Below, in pieces: positions 10,862-21,045 of a stretch of DNA of 64,000 nt. This stretch comes from Enterobacter asburiae (GTDB lineage: Bacteria; Pseudomonadota; Gammaproteobacteria; Enterobacterales; Enterobacteriaceae): contig JAAQVN010000001.1 of assembly GCA_011754535.1 (NCBI GenBank), positions 2,852,001-2,916,000 on the forward strand, given 5' to 3'. Positions within the stretch are counted from its first letter, which is position 1. Every line of letters begins with the position of its first letter. The notes under the pieces were generated by a model. The model made no database searches and was not told the origin of the DNA. It saw nothing but the letters and a program-made list of their open reading frames with translations. The position numbers and the translations under genes are program-made.

Positions 10862-10898
10862 GATGCGACTCCTTTTTCTCAGTTCCTGTTACTGAGAT

Positions 10899-11594
10899 TC
10901 ACTCGCGGCCCGGAAGTTTCTTCCACGCGACGGTGTTTCGCAAATAAACCGGCTCCGCATGTTCAACGGCAACGGTTTTTCCTTCCGCAAGCAGCTGACG
11001 GGCAATCGGGAGCATATCTTCTGCCGCCGGCAGGAGCATGTTGCCGTCCACCAGCGTCACGCCTGTGCCGCTCGCCATCTCCGGCCACGCCGGCCAGCCC
11101 GTGCCGACCGTCGCCCACTCGCCGGACAGCTGCTTCAGGCGTTCAGTCACGGCTTCAGGCTTAAGTACCGCTTCCGTCTCTTCGCCGTGCCAGACGCCGT
11201 TTTCATCGCGGGTATATTCCGCCCAGTAAACTTCGCCCATGCGGGCATCAATAGCGGCGAGCACGCGGGTCGCGCCCGTCATGCGCCAGGCCCCCTGCGC
11301 CATCGTGGCGAGCGTAGAGACGCCGATCATCGGCAGTTCAGCGCCGAGCGCGAGCCCCTGCGCAATACCAATGCCAATACGTACGCCCGTAAAGCTGCCG
11401 GGACCGCGGCCAAAGGCCAGGGCATCGAGGTCGGTTAAGGCGGTATTGCCCTGGGTTAAAATGGCTTTTACCAGGGGCAGAATACGCTGGGTGTGTTCCC
11501 GGGGACACTCTTCGAAATGGGCAGAAACAGCACCGTCGTTCAACAGAGCAACAGAGCAAGCCTCTGTCGCGGTATCAATAGCCAGAATTCGCAT
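10899..11594 (-). CDS. tsaB: tRNA threonylcarbamoyladenosine biosynthesis protein TsaB
   Basis: An essential partner of TsaD, TsaE and TsaC in making t6A37 on ANN-decoding tRNAs. It has 231 residues with the ASKHA-type fold: [18 protein letters not shown] at the N-terminus and the [20 protein letters not shown] loop. It lacks the metal-binding histidines of TsaD, as expected for this paralogue. yoaA lies upstream on the same strand with a 66-base gap, so the two may share a transcript. Confidence 0.96.
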   Translation of the reverse strand: MRILAIDTATEACSVALLNDGAVSAHFEECPREHTQRILPLVKAILTQGNTALTDLDALAFGRGPGSFTGVRIGIGIAQGLALGAELPMIGVSTLATMAQGAWRMTGATRVLAAIDARMGEVYWAEYTRDENGVWHGEETEAVLKPEAVTERLKQLSGEWATVGTGWPAWPEMASGTGVTLVDGNMLLPAAEDMLPIARQLLAEGKTVAVEHAEPVYLRNTVAWKKLPGRE

Positions 11595-11660
11595 CAGTCG
11601 TCGCGCTCTCGCAAGGGTCAGTCACAAAATGGCGCGCATCTTAGCACACTCCAGGACGAA

Positions 11661-13571
11661 TTACTCCGCCGTTGGGTTTGCCAGAAAGCGCACCGCGCGT
11701 TTAATGTCCCGCGTACGCGGGGCGGGCGGCAGGCTGGCGAGGAAGGTCGCACCGTAAGGACGCATAACCAGCCGGTTATCACAAATGACCAGCACGCCGC
11801 GATCGGTGACGTCGCGGATCAGGCGCCCTACCCCTTGCTTCAGGGTAATGACCGCATCCGGTAGCTGAACCTCGTCAAACGGATCGCCCCCGCGCAGGCG
11901 GCAGTCCTCCATCCGCGCTTTGAGCAGCGGATCGTCCGGCGACGTGAACGGCAGCTTATCGATGATCACCAGCGAGAGCGTGTCGCCGCGCACGTCCACC
12001 CCTTCCCAGAAGCTGCTGGTCGCCACCAGCAGGGCGTTACCGGCGCTGACAAACTGCTGGAGCAGCTGCCCTTTGCTGGTTTCCCCCTGCAGCAAAACCG
12101 GCAGGGTCATGGTGGCGCGAAACTGCTCGGCGAGGTCGCGCATCATGGCGTGTGAAGTGCAGAGCATAAAGCAGCGCCCGTTGTTGGCCTCAATCATCGG
12201 CTTGAGCATCGCCGCGAGAAGCCGCGCCGCACCCGGCTGGTTCGGCAGCGGCAGATTGCGCGGCACGCACAGCAGCGCCTGCTTTTCGTAATCAAACGGG
12301 CTGGGCAGCAGCAGTGATTCCGCCTGCTCAATGCCGAGGCGCTCGGTGAAGTGGTGCAGATCGTCATTGACCGACAGGGTGGCGGAGGTGAAGATCCAGC
12401 TTCCCGGCTTCTGCGCCATCACCTCTTTGAATTTATCGGCCACCGTCAGCGGCGTGAGCGCCAGGGTAAAGTGGCGCGAGGTACATTCGTACCAGTAGCT
12501 GTACCCAGGCTGATTGATCTCTTTCAGCCGTTTCAACCGACCGCGATACAGCGTGGCGCGCTCGAAGGCGGCGTCAAGCAGCGCCGAGCGACCGAGGGAC
12601 AGCTTCGCCACGTCGTAGCATAGTTCCAGGGCATCATCGAGCAGCAGCAGCGCGCGCTGGATATTTTTGTCCGCCAGCAGCTCGCGCAGGTTGCCGCGAT
12701 AGCCCGGCTCGCCTAGCTGTAAGCGGAAATCCTGCGCGCTTTGCGCCAGGCGGTCGGCGCACTTCTGCAGCTGCTGGGTATCTTTGAGTTCGGTCCGGTA
12801 GGCAATGGTGAAATCTTTTGCCAGATCCTGAAGCTGGCGGCTGGAAAGCGACTGGCCGAAATACTGGCTGGCGATATCCGGAAGCTGATGGGCTTCATCG
12901 AAGATCATCACATCCGCCTCCGGGATCAGCTCGCCGAAACCGCTGTCCTTAACCACCATGTCCGCGAGGAACAGGTGGTGGTTCACCACCACAACGTCTG
13001 CATCCATCGCGGTTTTACGCGCTTTCACCACAAAGCAGTCTTTATACAGCGGGCAGTCGCTGCCGAGGCAGTTGTCGTTGGTGCTGGTTACCAGCGGCCA
13101 GGCCGGGGAATCTTCCGGCACGCTCGCGCAGGTGCTGATATCGCCCTCTTCAGTCTGGTTCGCCCAGGCACGCAGAATAATGACGTCGCTCAGGGTTTGT
13201 ACCGGCAGATCGCCGCCCGCCAGCGCCTGCTGTTCAAGTCGCTCCAGGCAAAGGTAGTTTGAGCGCCCTTTCAGCAGCGCCAGGCGTCCTTTGTATTTCA
13301 GCGCTTTTGCTACGGTAGGCAGATCGCGGCTGTAGAGCTGATCCTGCAGCGCTTTCGATCCGGTGGAAATAATCACCTTCTTTTTCGCGCGCAGCGCAGG
13401 CGCAAGGTAAGCATAGGTTTTACCCGTGCCGGTTCCGGCCTCGACCACCAGCGGCTGAGCCTTATCGATGGCGCGTGCAACGGCGTGCGCCATCTGACGC
13501 TGAGGCTCGCGGGGCTTGAAGCCGGGGATCGCCTGCGCTAATTGACCTTCAGGGGAAAAATCGTCTGCCAC
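11661..13571 (-). CDS. yoaA: DinG-family ATP-dependent DNA helicase YoaA
   Basis: XPD/DinG-type superfamily 2 helicase of 636 residues. Walker A is EAGTGTGKTYAY (about 44-55); four cysteines for the Fe-S cluster lie in the 110-190 region (SNYLCLERL, STCASVPEDS, DNCLGSDCPLYKDC); the DEAH box is FDEAHQLPD; motif VI is QGVGRLIRD. In E. coli YoaA pairs with the polymerase III chi subunit HolC and helps repair blocked forks. The start is GTG at 13571. A LexA-like box lies immediately upstream at 13584-13599. It is divergent from yoaB. Confidence 0.95.
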   Translation of the reverse strand: MADDFSPEGQLAQAIPGFKPREPQRQMAHAVARAIDKAQPLVVEAGTGTGKTYAYLAPALRAKKKVIISTGSKALQDQLYSRDLPTVAKALKYKGRLALLKGRSNYLCLERLEQQALAGGDLPVQTLSDVIILRAWANQTEEGDISTCASVPEDSPAWPLVTSTNDNCLGSDCPLYKDCFVVKARKTAMDADVVVVNHHLFLADMVVKDSGFGELIPEADVMIFDEAHQLPDIASQYFGQSLSSRQLQDLAKDFTIAYRTELKDTQQLQKCADRLAQSAQDFRLQLGEPGYRGNLRELLADKNIQRALLLLDDALELCYDVAKLSLGRSALLDAAFERATLYRGRLKRLKEINQPGYSYWYECTSRHFTLALTPLTVADKFKEVMAQKPGSWIFTSATLSVNDDLHHFTERLGIEQAESLLLPSPFDYEKQALLCVPRNLPLPNQPGAARLLAAMLKPMIEANNGRCFMLCTSHAMMRDLAEQFRATMTLPVLLQGETSKGQLLQQFVSAGNALLVATSSFWEGVDVRGDTLSLVIIDKLPFTSPDDPLLKARMEDCRLRGGDPFDEVQLPDAVITLKQGVGRLIRDVTDRGVLVICDNRLVMRPYGATFLASLPPAPRTRDIKRAVRFLANPTAE

Positions 13572-13583
13572 GTTGCTCTCTCA

Positions 13584-13599
13584 CTGTATTTTTGCACAG
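13584..13599. promoter_or_regulatory. LexA-like SOS box before yoaA
   Basis: The 16-mer CTGTATTTTTGCACAG has both invariant half-sites of the LexA operator, CTGT and ACAG, eight bases apart. It begins only 12 bases upstream of the yoaA GTG and also precedes yoaB. The flanks and the centre match the full 20-bp consensus less well, so binding strength is uncertain. Confidence 0.55.
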
Positions 13600-13704
13600 G
13601 GATTATGTCAGCCCATTCTCTCCTGTGCCACCCCAAATAGTGACGACAGTGGAACAATATGGCAGTCTTGCCGCCTGATGACGAAAAATAACGAGGAAAC
13701 GTTT

Positions 13705-14049
13705 ATGACAATTGTGCGCATTGATGCCGAAGCCCGCTGGTCTGATGTGGTGATCCATAACCAGACGCTCTACTACACTGGCGTACCCGCTAACCTGGAC
13801 GCGGACGCGTTCGAACAAACGGCTAATACCCTGGCGCAGATTGATGCCGTGCTGGAAAAACAGGGCAGCGACAAATCCCGGATTCTGGATGCGACCATTT
13901 TCCTGGCCAATAAAGATGATTTCGCGGCGATGAACAAAGCCTGGGATGCGTGGGTAGTGGCGGGGCACGCACCCGTACGCTGCACCGTACAGGCCACGTT
14001 GATGAAACCGGAATATAAGGTTGAGATTAAGATTATCGCGGCAGTTTAA
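13705..14049 (+). CDS. yoaB: RidA/Rid7-family protein YoaB
   Basis: A 114-residue member of the YjgF/YER057c/UK114 (Rid) family, whose better known members deaminate reactive enamine/imine intermediates. It ends with the family region GHAPVRCTVQATL, which includes the arginine that binds carboxylates. The start is the ATG at 13705 (MTIVRIDAEARW) after the Shine-Dalgarno GAGGAAAC; an in-frame extension to 13573 is not conserved. The substrate of this subfamily is not known. Confidence 0.94.
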   Translation: MTIVRIDAEARWSDVVIHNQTLYYTGVPANLDADAFEQTANTLAQIDAVLEKQGSDKSRILDATIFLANKDDFAAMNKAWDAWVVAGHAPVRCTVQATLMKPEYKVEIKIIAAV

Positions 14050-14055
14050 GCCCGA

Positions 14056-14238
14056 TTACTCTTCATCTTCATCCTCGAAACGCGCCACGATCCGCTCGCC
14101 GGTATGCGTGGCGCGCAGTTCTTCCGCCACCTGGGAAATCGCCTGTCCGCTGCTCATCCCCTGGGACATCAGTTCCTGGATTCGCTCAACCGCTTTCTGC
14201 TGCTGTTCATGGCTCAGAGAAGGTAAACCTGCAAACAT
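14056..14238 (-). CDS. yoaH: UPF0181 protein YoaH
   Basis: A 60-residue protein of unknown function, convergent to yoaB. The sequence [20 protein letters not shown] and the acidic tail FEDEDEE are those of YoaH. The ATG at 14238 is chosen because GGAG lies six bases ahead; a TTG two codons earlier is an alternative. It is divergent from pabB with only about 50 bases between the starts. Confidence 0.92.
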
Positions 14239-14290
14239 CGTCAACTCCTGCTAAATTATTCGCGCTAATTATTTCACGCTGCCCGGTAGT

Positions 14291-15628
14291 ATGCCACACA
14301 TGAACATGCGCTTCCCCACTGTTATTACCTTGCCCTGGCGTGCAGACGCCGCTGAATTCTGGTTTGCCCGCCTGAGCCATCGTCCGTTTGCGATGCTGCT
14401 GCATTCCGGTCATGCGGACCACCCCTATAGCCGCTTTGATATTCTGGTGGCCGATCCGGTGAAGACGCTGACAACCGATGACCTGTCGTTAACGGACGAT
14501 CCGCTGGTGCAGCTTCAGCAAGCCATTAACGCACTGGGCTTATCCGCTACCCCTAACCTGGACCTGCCTTTCCAGGGCGGTGCGCTGGGCCTGTTTGGCT
14601 ACGATTTGGGTCGCCGCTTCGAAACGCTGCCGGAGCATGCGCAGGCGGATATTTCCCTGCCGGACATGGCCGTGGGGCTGTACGACTGGGCGTTAATTGT
14701 CGATCACCAGAAAAAAACGGTCTCCCTGCTGAGCCATAATGACGTGCAGGCGCGTCTGGCCTGGCTTGAGGCGCAGCAGCCTGCCCCAGCCGAGGCATTT
14801 ACCCTGACCTCCGGCTGGCGCTCGAACATGATCTCAGCGGAATACGCCGAAAAATTCGCGCGCGTTCAGTCGTATCTGCAAAGCGGCGACTGCTATCAGG
14901 TTAACCTCGCCCAGCGTTTTCAGGCGACGTATCAGGGGGACGAGTGGCAGGCCTTTATCCGTCTCAATGCCAGCAACAGGGCGCCGTTCAGCGCGTTCGT
15001 ACGTCTGGAACAGGGGGCGGTCCTTAGCCTGTCGCCGGAGCGCTTTATTCATCTCGCGGAGGGCATGATTCAAACCCGCCCGATTAAAGGCACGCTACCG
15101 CGTCTTGCCGACCCTGATGCCGATCGCCGGCAGGCGGAAAAACTCGCCGCATCACCGAAAGATCGTGCCGAAAACCTGATGATTGTCGACCTGATGCGTA
15201 ACGATATTGGCCGGGTCGCCGAGCCAGGCAGCGTGCGCGTGCCGGAACTGTTCGTCGTCGAGCCTTTCCCGGCGGTGCATCATCTGGTCAGTACCATTAC
15301 CGCGCGTCTGCCCGCCTCTCGCACCGCCTGCGATCTGCTCCGCGCCGCATTTCCGGGCGGCTCCATCACCGGCGCGCCAAAAATTCGCGCCATGGAAATC
15401 ATCGACGAGCTGGAACCGTACCGCCGCAACGCCTGGTGCGGCAGCATCGGCTATATCAGCCTGTGCGGCACCATGGATACCAGCATTACCATTCGCACGC
15501 TGACGGCCTGCGGCGGCAATCTGTACTGCTCTGCGGGCGGCGGCATTGTGGCGGACAGCCAGGTCGAGGCGGAATATCAGGAAACCTTTGATAAGGTCAA
15601 CCGTATCCTGAAACAACTGGAGAACTAA
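14291..15628 (+). CDS. pabB: Aminodeoxychorismate synthase component I
   Basis: Combines chorismate with ammonia (delivered by PabA) to give 4-amino-4-deoxychorismate for folate. It has 445 residues, near the E. coli 453. The chorismate-binding domain fills the C-terminal 260 residues: [11 protein letters not shown] with the family's PIKGT lysine, [18 protein letters not shown], and [11 protein letters not shown]. The start is uncertain: ATGs at 14291, 14300 and 14306 are all in frame without a clear Shine-Dalgarno. nudL follows 2 bases after the stop, so the two are co-transcribed. Confidence 0.95.
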   Translation: MPHMNMRFPTVITLPWRADAAEFWFARLSHRPFAMLLHSGHADHPYSRFDILVADPVKTLTTDDLSLTDDPLVQLQQAINALGLSATPNLDLPFQGGALGLFGYDLGRRFETLPEHAQADISLPDMAVGLYDWALIVDHQKKTVSLLSHNDVQARLAWLEAQQPAPAEAFTLTSGWRSNMISAEYAEKFARVQSYLQSGDCYQVNLAQRFQATYQGDEWQAFIRLNASNRAPFSAFVRLEQGAVLSLSPERFIHLAEGMIQTRPIKGTLPRLADPDADRRQAEKLAASPKDRAENLMIVDLMRNDIGRVAEPGSVRVPELFVVEPFPAVHHLVSTITARLPASRTACDLLRAAFPGGSITGAPKIRAMEIIDELEPYRRNAWCGSIGYISLCGTMDTSITIRTLTACGGNLYCSAGGGIVADSQVEAEYQETFDKVNRILKQLEN

Positions 15629-15630
15629 CG

Positions 15631-16209
15631 GTGGAGAAAGAGAACCTGACGCTGGATGATTTTCTGTCGCGCTTTCAGCTGTTGCGGCCACAGGTCAACC
15701 GCGAGGCGCTGAATCAGCGCCAGGCGGCGGTGCTGATCCCGGTGGTGCGTCGGGAACAGCCGGGCCTGCTGCTTACGCAGCGCTCGCCGCATATGCGCAA
15801 ACACGCCGGTCAGGTGGCCTTCCCGGGAGGCGCGGTGGACAGCACCGATGCGTCGCTGATTGCCGCCGCGCTGCGGGAAGCGCAGGAAGAGGTGGCTATT
15901 CCTCCTGAAAAGGTCGAGGTCATCGGCGTGCTGCCGCCGGTCGACAGCGTCACCGGCTTTCAGGTCACACCCGTGGTCGGCATTATCCCGCCTGGCCTGC
16001 AGTATCACGCCAGCGTCGACGAAGTCTCTGCAGTGTTTGAAATGCCGCTTGAAGAGGCGCTCCGGCTAAGTCGCTATCATCCGCTGGATATCCATCGCCG
16101 GGGGCATGACCATCGGGTCTGGTTGTCCTGGTATCAGCATTATTTTGTCTGGGGCATGACGGCGGGCATTATTCGTGAACTGGCGCTGCAAATCGGCCTG
16201 AAGCCTTGA
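15631..16209 (+). CDS. nudL: Nudix hydrolase NudL (predicted CoA pyrophosphatase)
   Basis: A 192-residue Nudix protein that probably cleaves coenzyme A or a derivative into phosphopantetheine and 3',5'-ADP. The CoA-specific UPF0035 motif ([21 protein letters not shown]) precedes a Nudix box whose REAQEEVAI segment has the catalytic glutamates. The start is GTG at 15631, two bases after pabB. Its length equals E. coli NudL (YeaB). Confidence 0.94.
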   Translation: MEKENLTLDDFLSRFQLLRPQVNREALNQRQAAVLIPVVRREQPGLLLTQRSPHMRKHAGQVAFPGGAVDSTDASLIAAALREAQEEVAIPPEKVEVIGVLPPVDSVTGFQVTPVVGIIPPGLQYHASVDEVSAVFEMPLEEALRLSRYHPLDIHRRGHDHRVWLSWYQHYFVWGMTAGIIRELALQIGLKP

Positions 16210-16393
16210 CTATACTTTACATTCCATCCTTTTTTGCAGGTTTGCGATCCGCGTCGCGCTATTAGCAAAACCCATCGTCAACCATTAGTTTAATTCATGT
16301 GAATAGTTAAGCCGAGGTCGGTGTTCCCTCTTACACTATGCGCAGTTATAACATCGTTACTGGAACCCCGGTAACCCTGTCAGGAGTGTGAAA

Positions 16394-17758
16394 GTGATTA
16401 GTATATTCGACATGTTCAAAGTGGGGATTGGTCCTTCTTCTTCCCACACTGTAGGGCCGATGAAGGCCGGTAAACAGTTCGTCGATGATCTGGTCGAAAA
16501 AGGATTACTGGAAAGCGTTACCCGTGTCGCCGTAGACGTTTACGGTTCACTGTCATTAACGGGTAAAGGCCACCACACCGATATCGCCATTATTATGGGT
16601 CTGGCGGGCAATATGCCGGACACTGTTGATATTGATGCCATCCCGGCATTCATCCGCGACGTGGAAGCGCGCGGCCGCCTGCTGCTGGCTAACGGTCAGC
16701 ACGAAGTGGATTTCCCGCAGGATGACGGCATGCGTTTTCGCAGCGACAACCTGCCGCTGCATGAAAACGGCATGACTATCCACGCCTGGAGCGCCGAAAA
16801 AGAGATCTACAGCAAAACCTACTACTCCATCGGCGGTGGCTTCATCGTTGACGAAGAGCATTTTGGTAAAGAGAGCGCGGGCGACGTGAATGTGCCCTAT
16901 CCGTTCAAATCGGCCACCGAAATGCTGGGCTACTGTAAAGAAACCGGTCTGTCGCTGTCCGGCATGGTGATGCAGAACGAACTGGCGCTGCACAGCAAAA
17001 AAGAGATCGAGGACTATTTTGCCAACGTGTGGCAAACCATGCGCGCCTGTATTGACCGCGGGATGAACACCGAAGGCGTCCTGCCTGGGCCACTGCGCGT
17101 GCCGCGTCGTGCCTCTGCCCTGCGCCGTATGCTGGTGACCACCGACAAGTTCTCTAACGACCCGATGAACGTGGTCGACTGGGTTAACATGTTTGCCCTC
17201 GCGGTAAACGAAGAGAACGCTGCGGGTGGTCGCGTCGTGACTGCGCCAACCAACGGTGCGTGCGGGATCGTCCCGGCTGTGCTGGCCTACTACGATCACT
17301 TTATTGAGCCCGTGACGCCGGATATCTATATCCGTTATTTCCTCGCGGCAGGCGCTATTGGCGCGCTGTACAAGATGAATGCGTCCATTTCAGGCGCTGA
17401 AGTGGGCTGTCAGGGTGAAGTGGGCGTAGCCTGCTCCATGGCGGCGGCCGGTCTGGCCGAGCTGCTGGGTGCAAGCCCTGAACAGGTTTGCGTGGCGGCG
17501 GAAATTGGCATGGAGCATAACCTCGGTCTGACCTGTGACCCGGTCGCTGGCCAGGTGCAGGTGCCGTGCATTGAGCGTAACGCGATTGCTTCCGTCAAAG
17601 CGATTAACGCCTCGCGCATGGCGATGCGCCGTACCAGCGAACCACGCGTGTCGCTGGATAAGGTAATCGAAACCATGTACGAAACCGGCAAAGACATGAA
17701 CGCGAAGTACCGTGAGACGTCGCGCGGCGGTCTGGCCATTAAGGTGCAGTGCGACTAA
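16394..17758 (+). CDS. sdaA: L-serine dehydratase SdaA
   Basis: Iron-sulfur L-serine deaminase producing pyruvate and ammonia. It has 454 residues. The beta domain begins [19 protein letters not shown]; the alpha (catalytic) domain carries [27 protein letters not shown] and [13 protein letters not shown], whose cysteines hold the 4Fe-4S cluster. The start is GTG at 16394 (MISIFDMFK), eight bases after AGGAG; an earlier in-frame GTG at 16388 is too close to that ribosome-binding site. A terminator follows. In E. coli the next gene is the c-di-GMP phosphodiesterase pdeD, absent here. Confidence 0.96.
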   Translation: MISIFDMFKVGIGPSSSHTVGPMKAGKQFVDDLVEKGLLESVTRVAVDVYGSLSLTGKGHHTDIAIIMGLAGNMPDTVDIDAIPAFIRDVEARGRLLLANGQHEVDFPQDDGMRFRSDNLPLHENGMTIHAWSAEKEIYSKTYYSIGGGFIVDEEHFGKESAGDVNVPYPFKSATEMLGYCKETGLSLSGMVMQNELALHSKKEIEDYFANVWQTMRACIDRGMNTEGVLPGPLRVPRRASALRRMLVTTDKFSNDPMNVVDWVNMFALAVNEENAAGGRVVTAPTNGACGIVPAVLAYYDHFIEPVTPDIYIRYFLAAGAIGALYKMNASISGAEVGCQGEVGVACSMAAAGLAELLGASPEQVCVAAEIGMEHNLGLTCDPVAGQVQVPCIERNAIASVKAINASRMAMRRTSEPRVSLDKVIETMYETGKDMNAKYRETSRGGLAIKVQCD

Positions 17759-17766
17759 TCCTCTCT

Positions 17767-17797
17767 TTCGCCCATCCGCAACGGATGGGCGAATTTC
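17767..17797 (+). terminator. Terminator after sdaA
   Basis: A 12-bp stem (ttcgcccatccg / cggatgggcgaa) with loop CAA follows the sdaA stop by 8 bases and runs into TTTC. Confidence 0.82.
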
Positions 17798-18008
17798 TCC
17801 CTTCATTCTCGTCTCTTTCTTCTTTCCCCACTACACTTTTACGGTTGCGGCTGCTCGCGCACTGCCTGATATCAGGCAGCGGCTAAGTATTGGACTCGTT
17901 GCGAAAGGGGTTGAGAGAAGCGGACGCGGTATTAACGCCACAATGGCTGGCGGGAAATTCGTCCCCGCCAGCACATCATAACGGGCACATCGTACCCGTT
18001 AAGCAGAC
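17798..18008. other. Non-coding gap between sdaA and yoaE
   Basis: About 210 bases with no supportable gene; an 89-codon frame covering part of it runs out of the end of sdaA and shows no conserved pattern. Two hairpins lie at its right end, near the yoaE stop: gctggcggg...cccgccagc (about 17946-17971) and aacggg...cccgtt (about 17980-18001); neither has a good T run, but they may end yoaE transcription. In E. coli pdeD lies at this position. Confidence 0.6.
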
Positions 18009-19568
18009 TTATTCATCTTCGTCGTGTGCAGACTGTTCTTTAACAATGCGGACCAGATCGACGCGGTAGTCGTTGGCTTCAACGATAGTGATGTGCAACG
18101 GAGGAAGCTCGATTACATCTCCGACGCGCGGGATCTGACCGTTTACGGCGATAACCAGACCCGCCACGGTTGCGATGTCTTCTTCGTCGTTAACCACGTT
18201 CTCCAGCCCCAGCGTGTGCGAGAGCGCGTGCAGGTCGGTCGCACCTTTGACCAGCCAGCCTTCGCCGTCGGCCACAATCTCAGGCGTTTCGTCTTCATCC
18301 GGGAATTCACCGGCAATCGCTTCGAGAACGTCCAGCGGCGTCACCAGCCCCTGTACCACACCAAACTCGTTGGTGACGATAACAAAGCTACCGCGCGCGC
18401 GACGCAATACGCCCAGCAGGTTGATCGGATCCAGCGTTTCCGGCACGACAATCGCCGGCGACGAAGCTGCAATCGCCTCTACGTTGACGCCCTCTTCCAG
18501 CGCCACCAGCATCTCTTTTGCCCGCACGACGCCGATGATCTCATCCAGCTCACCGCGGCATACCGGGAACAGGCTGTGCGGTGAAGAGAGCAATTGCTGA
18601 CGAATTTCATCTACGCTCAGGTTCGCATCCACCCAGCTGATTTCCCCGCGCGGCGTCATGATGCCGCGCAGCGAGCGGGAGGCAAGGGAGAGCACGCCGT
18701 TAATCATGTAGCGCTCCTCTTCCACAAACGCCCCTTCCGGGACCGGCACCGGGTTACGGTTTTCGGAATCAGACTGGACGTTCACCTGGCGACGCCCTCC
18801 CATCAGGCGCAGAATGGCGTCCGCCGTACGGGCGCGCAGCGGCTGATTTGACTGCTGCTTAATAAAGTTACGGCGCGCAATCTGGTTGAACAGTTCGATC
18901 AGAATCGAGAAGCCAATCGCGGCGTACAGGTAGCCTTTCGGAATATGGAAGCCAAAACCTTCCGCCACCAGGCTCAGACCAATCATCAGCAGGAAGCTCA
19001 GACAGAGCACGACCACCGTCGGATGCTGGTTGACGAAGCGCGTCAACGGTTTCGAGGCCAGCAGCATTACCGCCATAGCAATGACCACAGCCGCCATCAT
19101 CACCGGCAGATGGTTCACCATACCGACTGCAGTAATAACCGCATCCAGCGAGAAGACCGCATCCAGCACCACAATTTGCAGTACCACGACCCAGAAGCTG
19201 GCATAGCCTTTACCGTGCCCATCATCGTGCTGACGGTTTTCCAGCCGTTCATGTAGCTCCGTCGTCGCTTTGAAAAGAAGGAATATCCCCCCGATCAGCA
19301 TGATCAAATCACGCCCGGAGAAGGTGTAATCCATGACGGAGAACAGCGGTTTAGTCAGCGTGACCATCCAGGAGATGACGGAGAGCAGCCCCAGTCGCAT
19401 GACCAGCGCCAGCGACAGACCAATCAGACGCGCTTTATCACGCTGTTTTGGCGGCAGTTTGTCCGCAAGGATGGCGATAAACACCAGGTTATCAATACCG
19501 AGAACGATCTCCAGTACGACCAGCGTGAGCAGTCCCACCCAGATTGACGGGTCCATTAAGAATTCCAT
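18009..19568 (-). CDS. yoaE: TerC/CBS/CorC-HlyC membrane protein YoaE
   Basis: A 519-residue UPF0053 protein. Residues 1-240 form a TerC-type membrane domain with about seven helices and the acidic motifs [13 protein letters not shown] and [15 protein letters not shown], typical of the TerC/Alx group linked to manganese or other metal export. Two CBS domains (about 300-420) and a C-terminal CorC_HlyC domain follow. The true substrate is unknown. It is divergent from manX across a 461-base gap. Confidence 0.93.
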   Translation of the reverse strand: MEFLMDPSIWVGLLTLVVLEIVLGIDNLVFIAILADKLPPKQRDKARLIGLSLALVMRLGLLSVISWMVTLTKPLFSVMDYTFSGRDLIMLIGGIFLLFKATTELHERLENRQHDDGHGKGYASFWVVVLQIVVLDAVFSLDAVITAVGMVNHLPVMMAAVVIAMAVMLLASKPLTRFVNQHPTVVVLCLSFLLMIGLSLVAEGFGFHIPKGYLYAAIGFSILIELFNQIARRNFIKQQSNQPLRARTADAILRLMGGRRQVNVQSDSENRNPVPVPEGAFVEEERYMINGVLSLASRSLRGIMTPRGEISWVDANLSVDEIRQQLLSSPHSLFPVCRGELDEIIGVVRAKEMLVALEEGVNVEAIAASSPAIVVPETLDPINLLGVLRRARGSFVIVTNEFGVVQGLVTPLDVLEAIAGEFPDEDETPEIVADGEGWLVKGATDLHALSHTLGLENVVNDEEDIATVAGLVIAVNGQIPRVGDVIELPPLHITIVEANDYRVDLVRIVKEQSAHDEDE

Positions 19569-20029
19569 GACAAGCTCCTGCTAAAGGAATGACAAAACGG
19601 TGCCCCACTCAACGTGGGCAAATATAAGGCAGACAGAGTCGATACGTGGCGTGGTTCGCCGGTGAAAAAGGCGCGGAATGGCCTGGTAGATGACTGACGT
19701 CGGTGACGGTCCATATAGTGGGCTGTAGCCCTATACTCCTGAACAATTAAACGGAGGCTAAACATATCAGACACAATGCATTTTTAGCAAAGATTTACGT
19801 TCCTTTGCAAAGATCTGTAACACAGTGGCTGTACCCTTAAGATAAATCTGTCGCGTGTGGCTAAATTACGGATCTTCATCACATAAATTATTTTTTCACT
19901 ATCTAAAATAATTCGCGGAAGTCTTAGTTTTTGAACTCTAACCCTTATCTGAATCGATTCGGTTCGCCAATACGATTCTCAGTACGTCTGCCCGGCAGGC
20001 GTATTAATGATAATAAAAGGAGGTAGCAA
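19569..20029. other. Intergenic control region of yoaE and manXYZ
   Basis: A 461-base gap between divergent genes. The left part (to about 19790) is the yoaE leader with Shine-Dalgarno AGGAG just before its ATG and a small gggct-gt-agccc hairpin near 19725. The right part is AT-rich and should hold the manXYZ promoter, Mlc and CRP sites known in E. coli; one TCACAT half-site is visible near 19880, and a Mlc-like palindrome is listed separately. I see no coding capacity. Confidence 0.6.
19888..19911. promoter_or_regulatory. Mlc-like inverted repeat upstream of manX
   Basis: Arms TTATTTT and AAAATAA, perfect inverted repeats, are separated by ten bases, about 120 bases before the manX start. 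Mlc (DgsA) represses manXYZ in E. coli through an AT-rich palindrome of this kind. The centre is looser than the Mlc consensus, so the assignment is tentative. Confidence 0.4.
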
Positions 20030-20998
20030 GTGACCATTGCTATTGTCATAGGCACACATGGTTGGGCTGCTGAGCAGCTACTCAAAACGGCAGAGATGCT
20101 GTTGGGCGAGCAGGAAAACGTCGGCTGGATCGATTTCGTTCCCGGTGAAAATGCCGAGACGCTGATTGAGAAGTACAACGCTCAACTCGCGAAGCTGGAT
20201 ACCAGCAAAGGCGTGCTGTTTCTCGTCGATACATGGGGCGGCAGTCCGTTTAACGCTGCCAGCCGCATTGTCGTCGATAAAGAGCATTATGAAGTCGTCG
20301 CCGGGGTTAACATTCCCATGCTGGTGGAAACCTTTATGGCGCGCGACGACAACCCGAGCTTCGATGAGCTGGTCGCGCTGGCCGTTGAAACCGGTCGTGA
20401 AGGCGTGAAAGCCCTGAAGGCTCAGCCGGTTGAAAAACCTGCCCCTGCCCCGGCTGCGGCGGCACCGAAAGCGGCGGCACCGGCAAAACCGATGGGACCG
20501 AACGATTACATGGTTATCGGCCTTGCGCGTATTGATGACCGCTTAATCCACGGGCAGGTGGCGACACGCTGGACCAAAGAGACCAACGTTCGCCGCATCA
20601 TCGTCGTCAGCGACGAAGTGGCCGCTGATACCGTCCGTAAAACCCTTCTGACTCAGGTTGCACCACCGGGCGTTACCGCGCACGTGGTGGATGTCGCCAA
20701 GATGATCCGCGTTTACAACAACCCGAAATATGCGGGCGAGCGCGTGATGCTCCTGTTTACTAACCCGACAGACGTCGAGCGCATTGTTGAAGGCGGCGTG
20801 AAAATTACCTCCGTGAACATCGGCGGTATGGCTTTCCGTCAGGGCAAAACGCAGGTCAACAACGCGATTTCAGTCGATGCGAAAGATATCGAGGCGTTCA
20901 ACAAGCTGAATGCCCGCGGTATTGAGCTGGAAGCCCGTAAAGTTTCCACTGACCCGAAACTGAAAATGATGGATTTGATCGGTAAAGTTGGGAAATAA
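20030..20998 (+). CDS. manX: Mannose PTS EIIAB component ManX
   Basis: Cytoplasmic phosphotransfer subunit of the mannose/glucose/glucosamine PTS. It has 322 residues: a IIA domain with phospho-accepting His10 (VIGTHGWAAE), an Ala/Pro-rich hinge (about 137-158, with KPAPAPAAAAPKAAAPAKP), and a IIB domain with its histidine in DDRLIHGQVATRW. The start is GTG at 20030, six bases after the strong Shine-Dalgarno AAGGAGGT. It heads manXYZ. In E. coli the transcript is also a target of the sRNA SgrS. Confidence 0.97.
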   Translation: MTIAIVIGTHGWAAEQLLKTAEMLLGEQENVGWIDFVPGENAETLIEKYNAQLAKLDTSKGVLFLVDTWGGSPFNAASRIVVDKEHYEVVAGVNIPMLVETFMARDDNPSFDELVALAVETGREGVKALKAQPVEKPAPAPAAAAPKAAAPAKPMGPNDYMVIGLARIDDRLIHGQVATRWTKETNVRRIIVVSDEVAADTVRKTLLTQVAPPGVTAHVVDVAKMIRVYNNPKYAGERVMLLFTNPTDVERIVEGGVKITSVNIGGMAFRQGKTQVNNAISVDAKDIEAFNKLNARGIELEARKVSTDPKLKMMDLIGKVGK

Positions 20999-21045
20999 GC
21001 CCGCGCCGGTTTTTCACATAAAGCTTATGTCATAGGAGAAGTACA

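Noticed and set aside
10187..11164. 325-codon frame on plus strand over yeaY and tsaB
   Set aside because: Crosses two conserved genes on the other strand; composition His/Arg/Pro-rich as expected for a shadow frame.
17712..17981. 89-codon frame running out of sdaA
   Set aside because: Starts inside sdaA in another frame and ends in the hairpin-rich gap; no conserved features.
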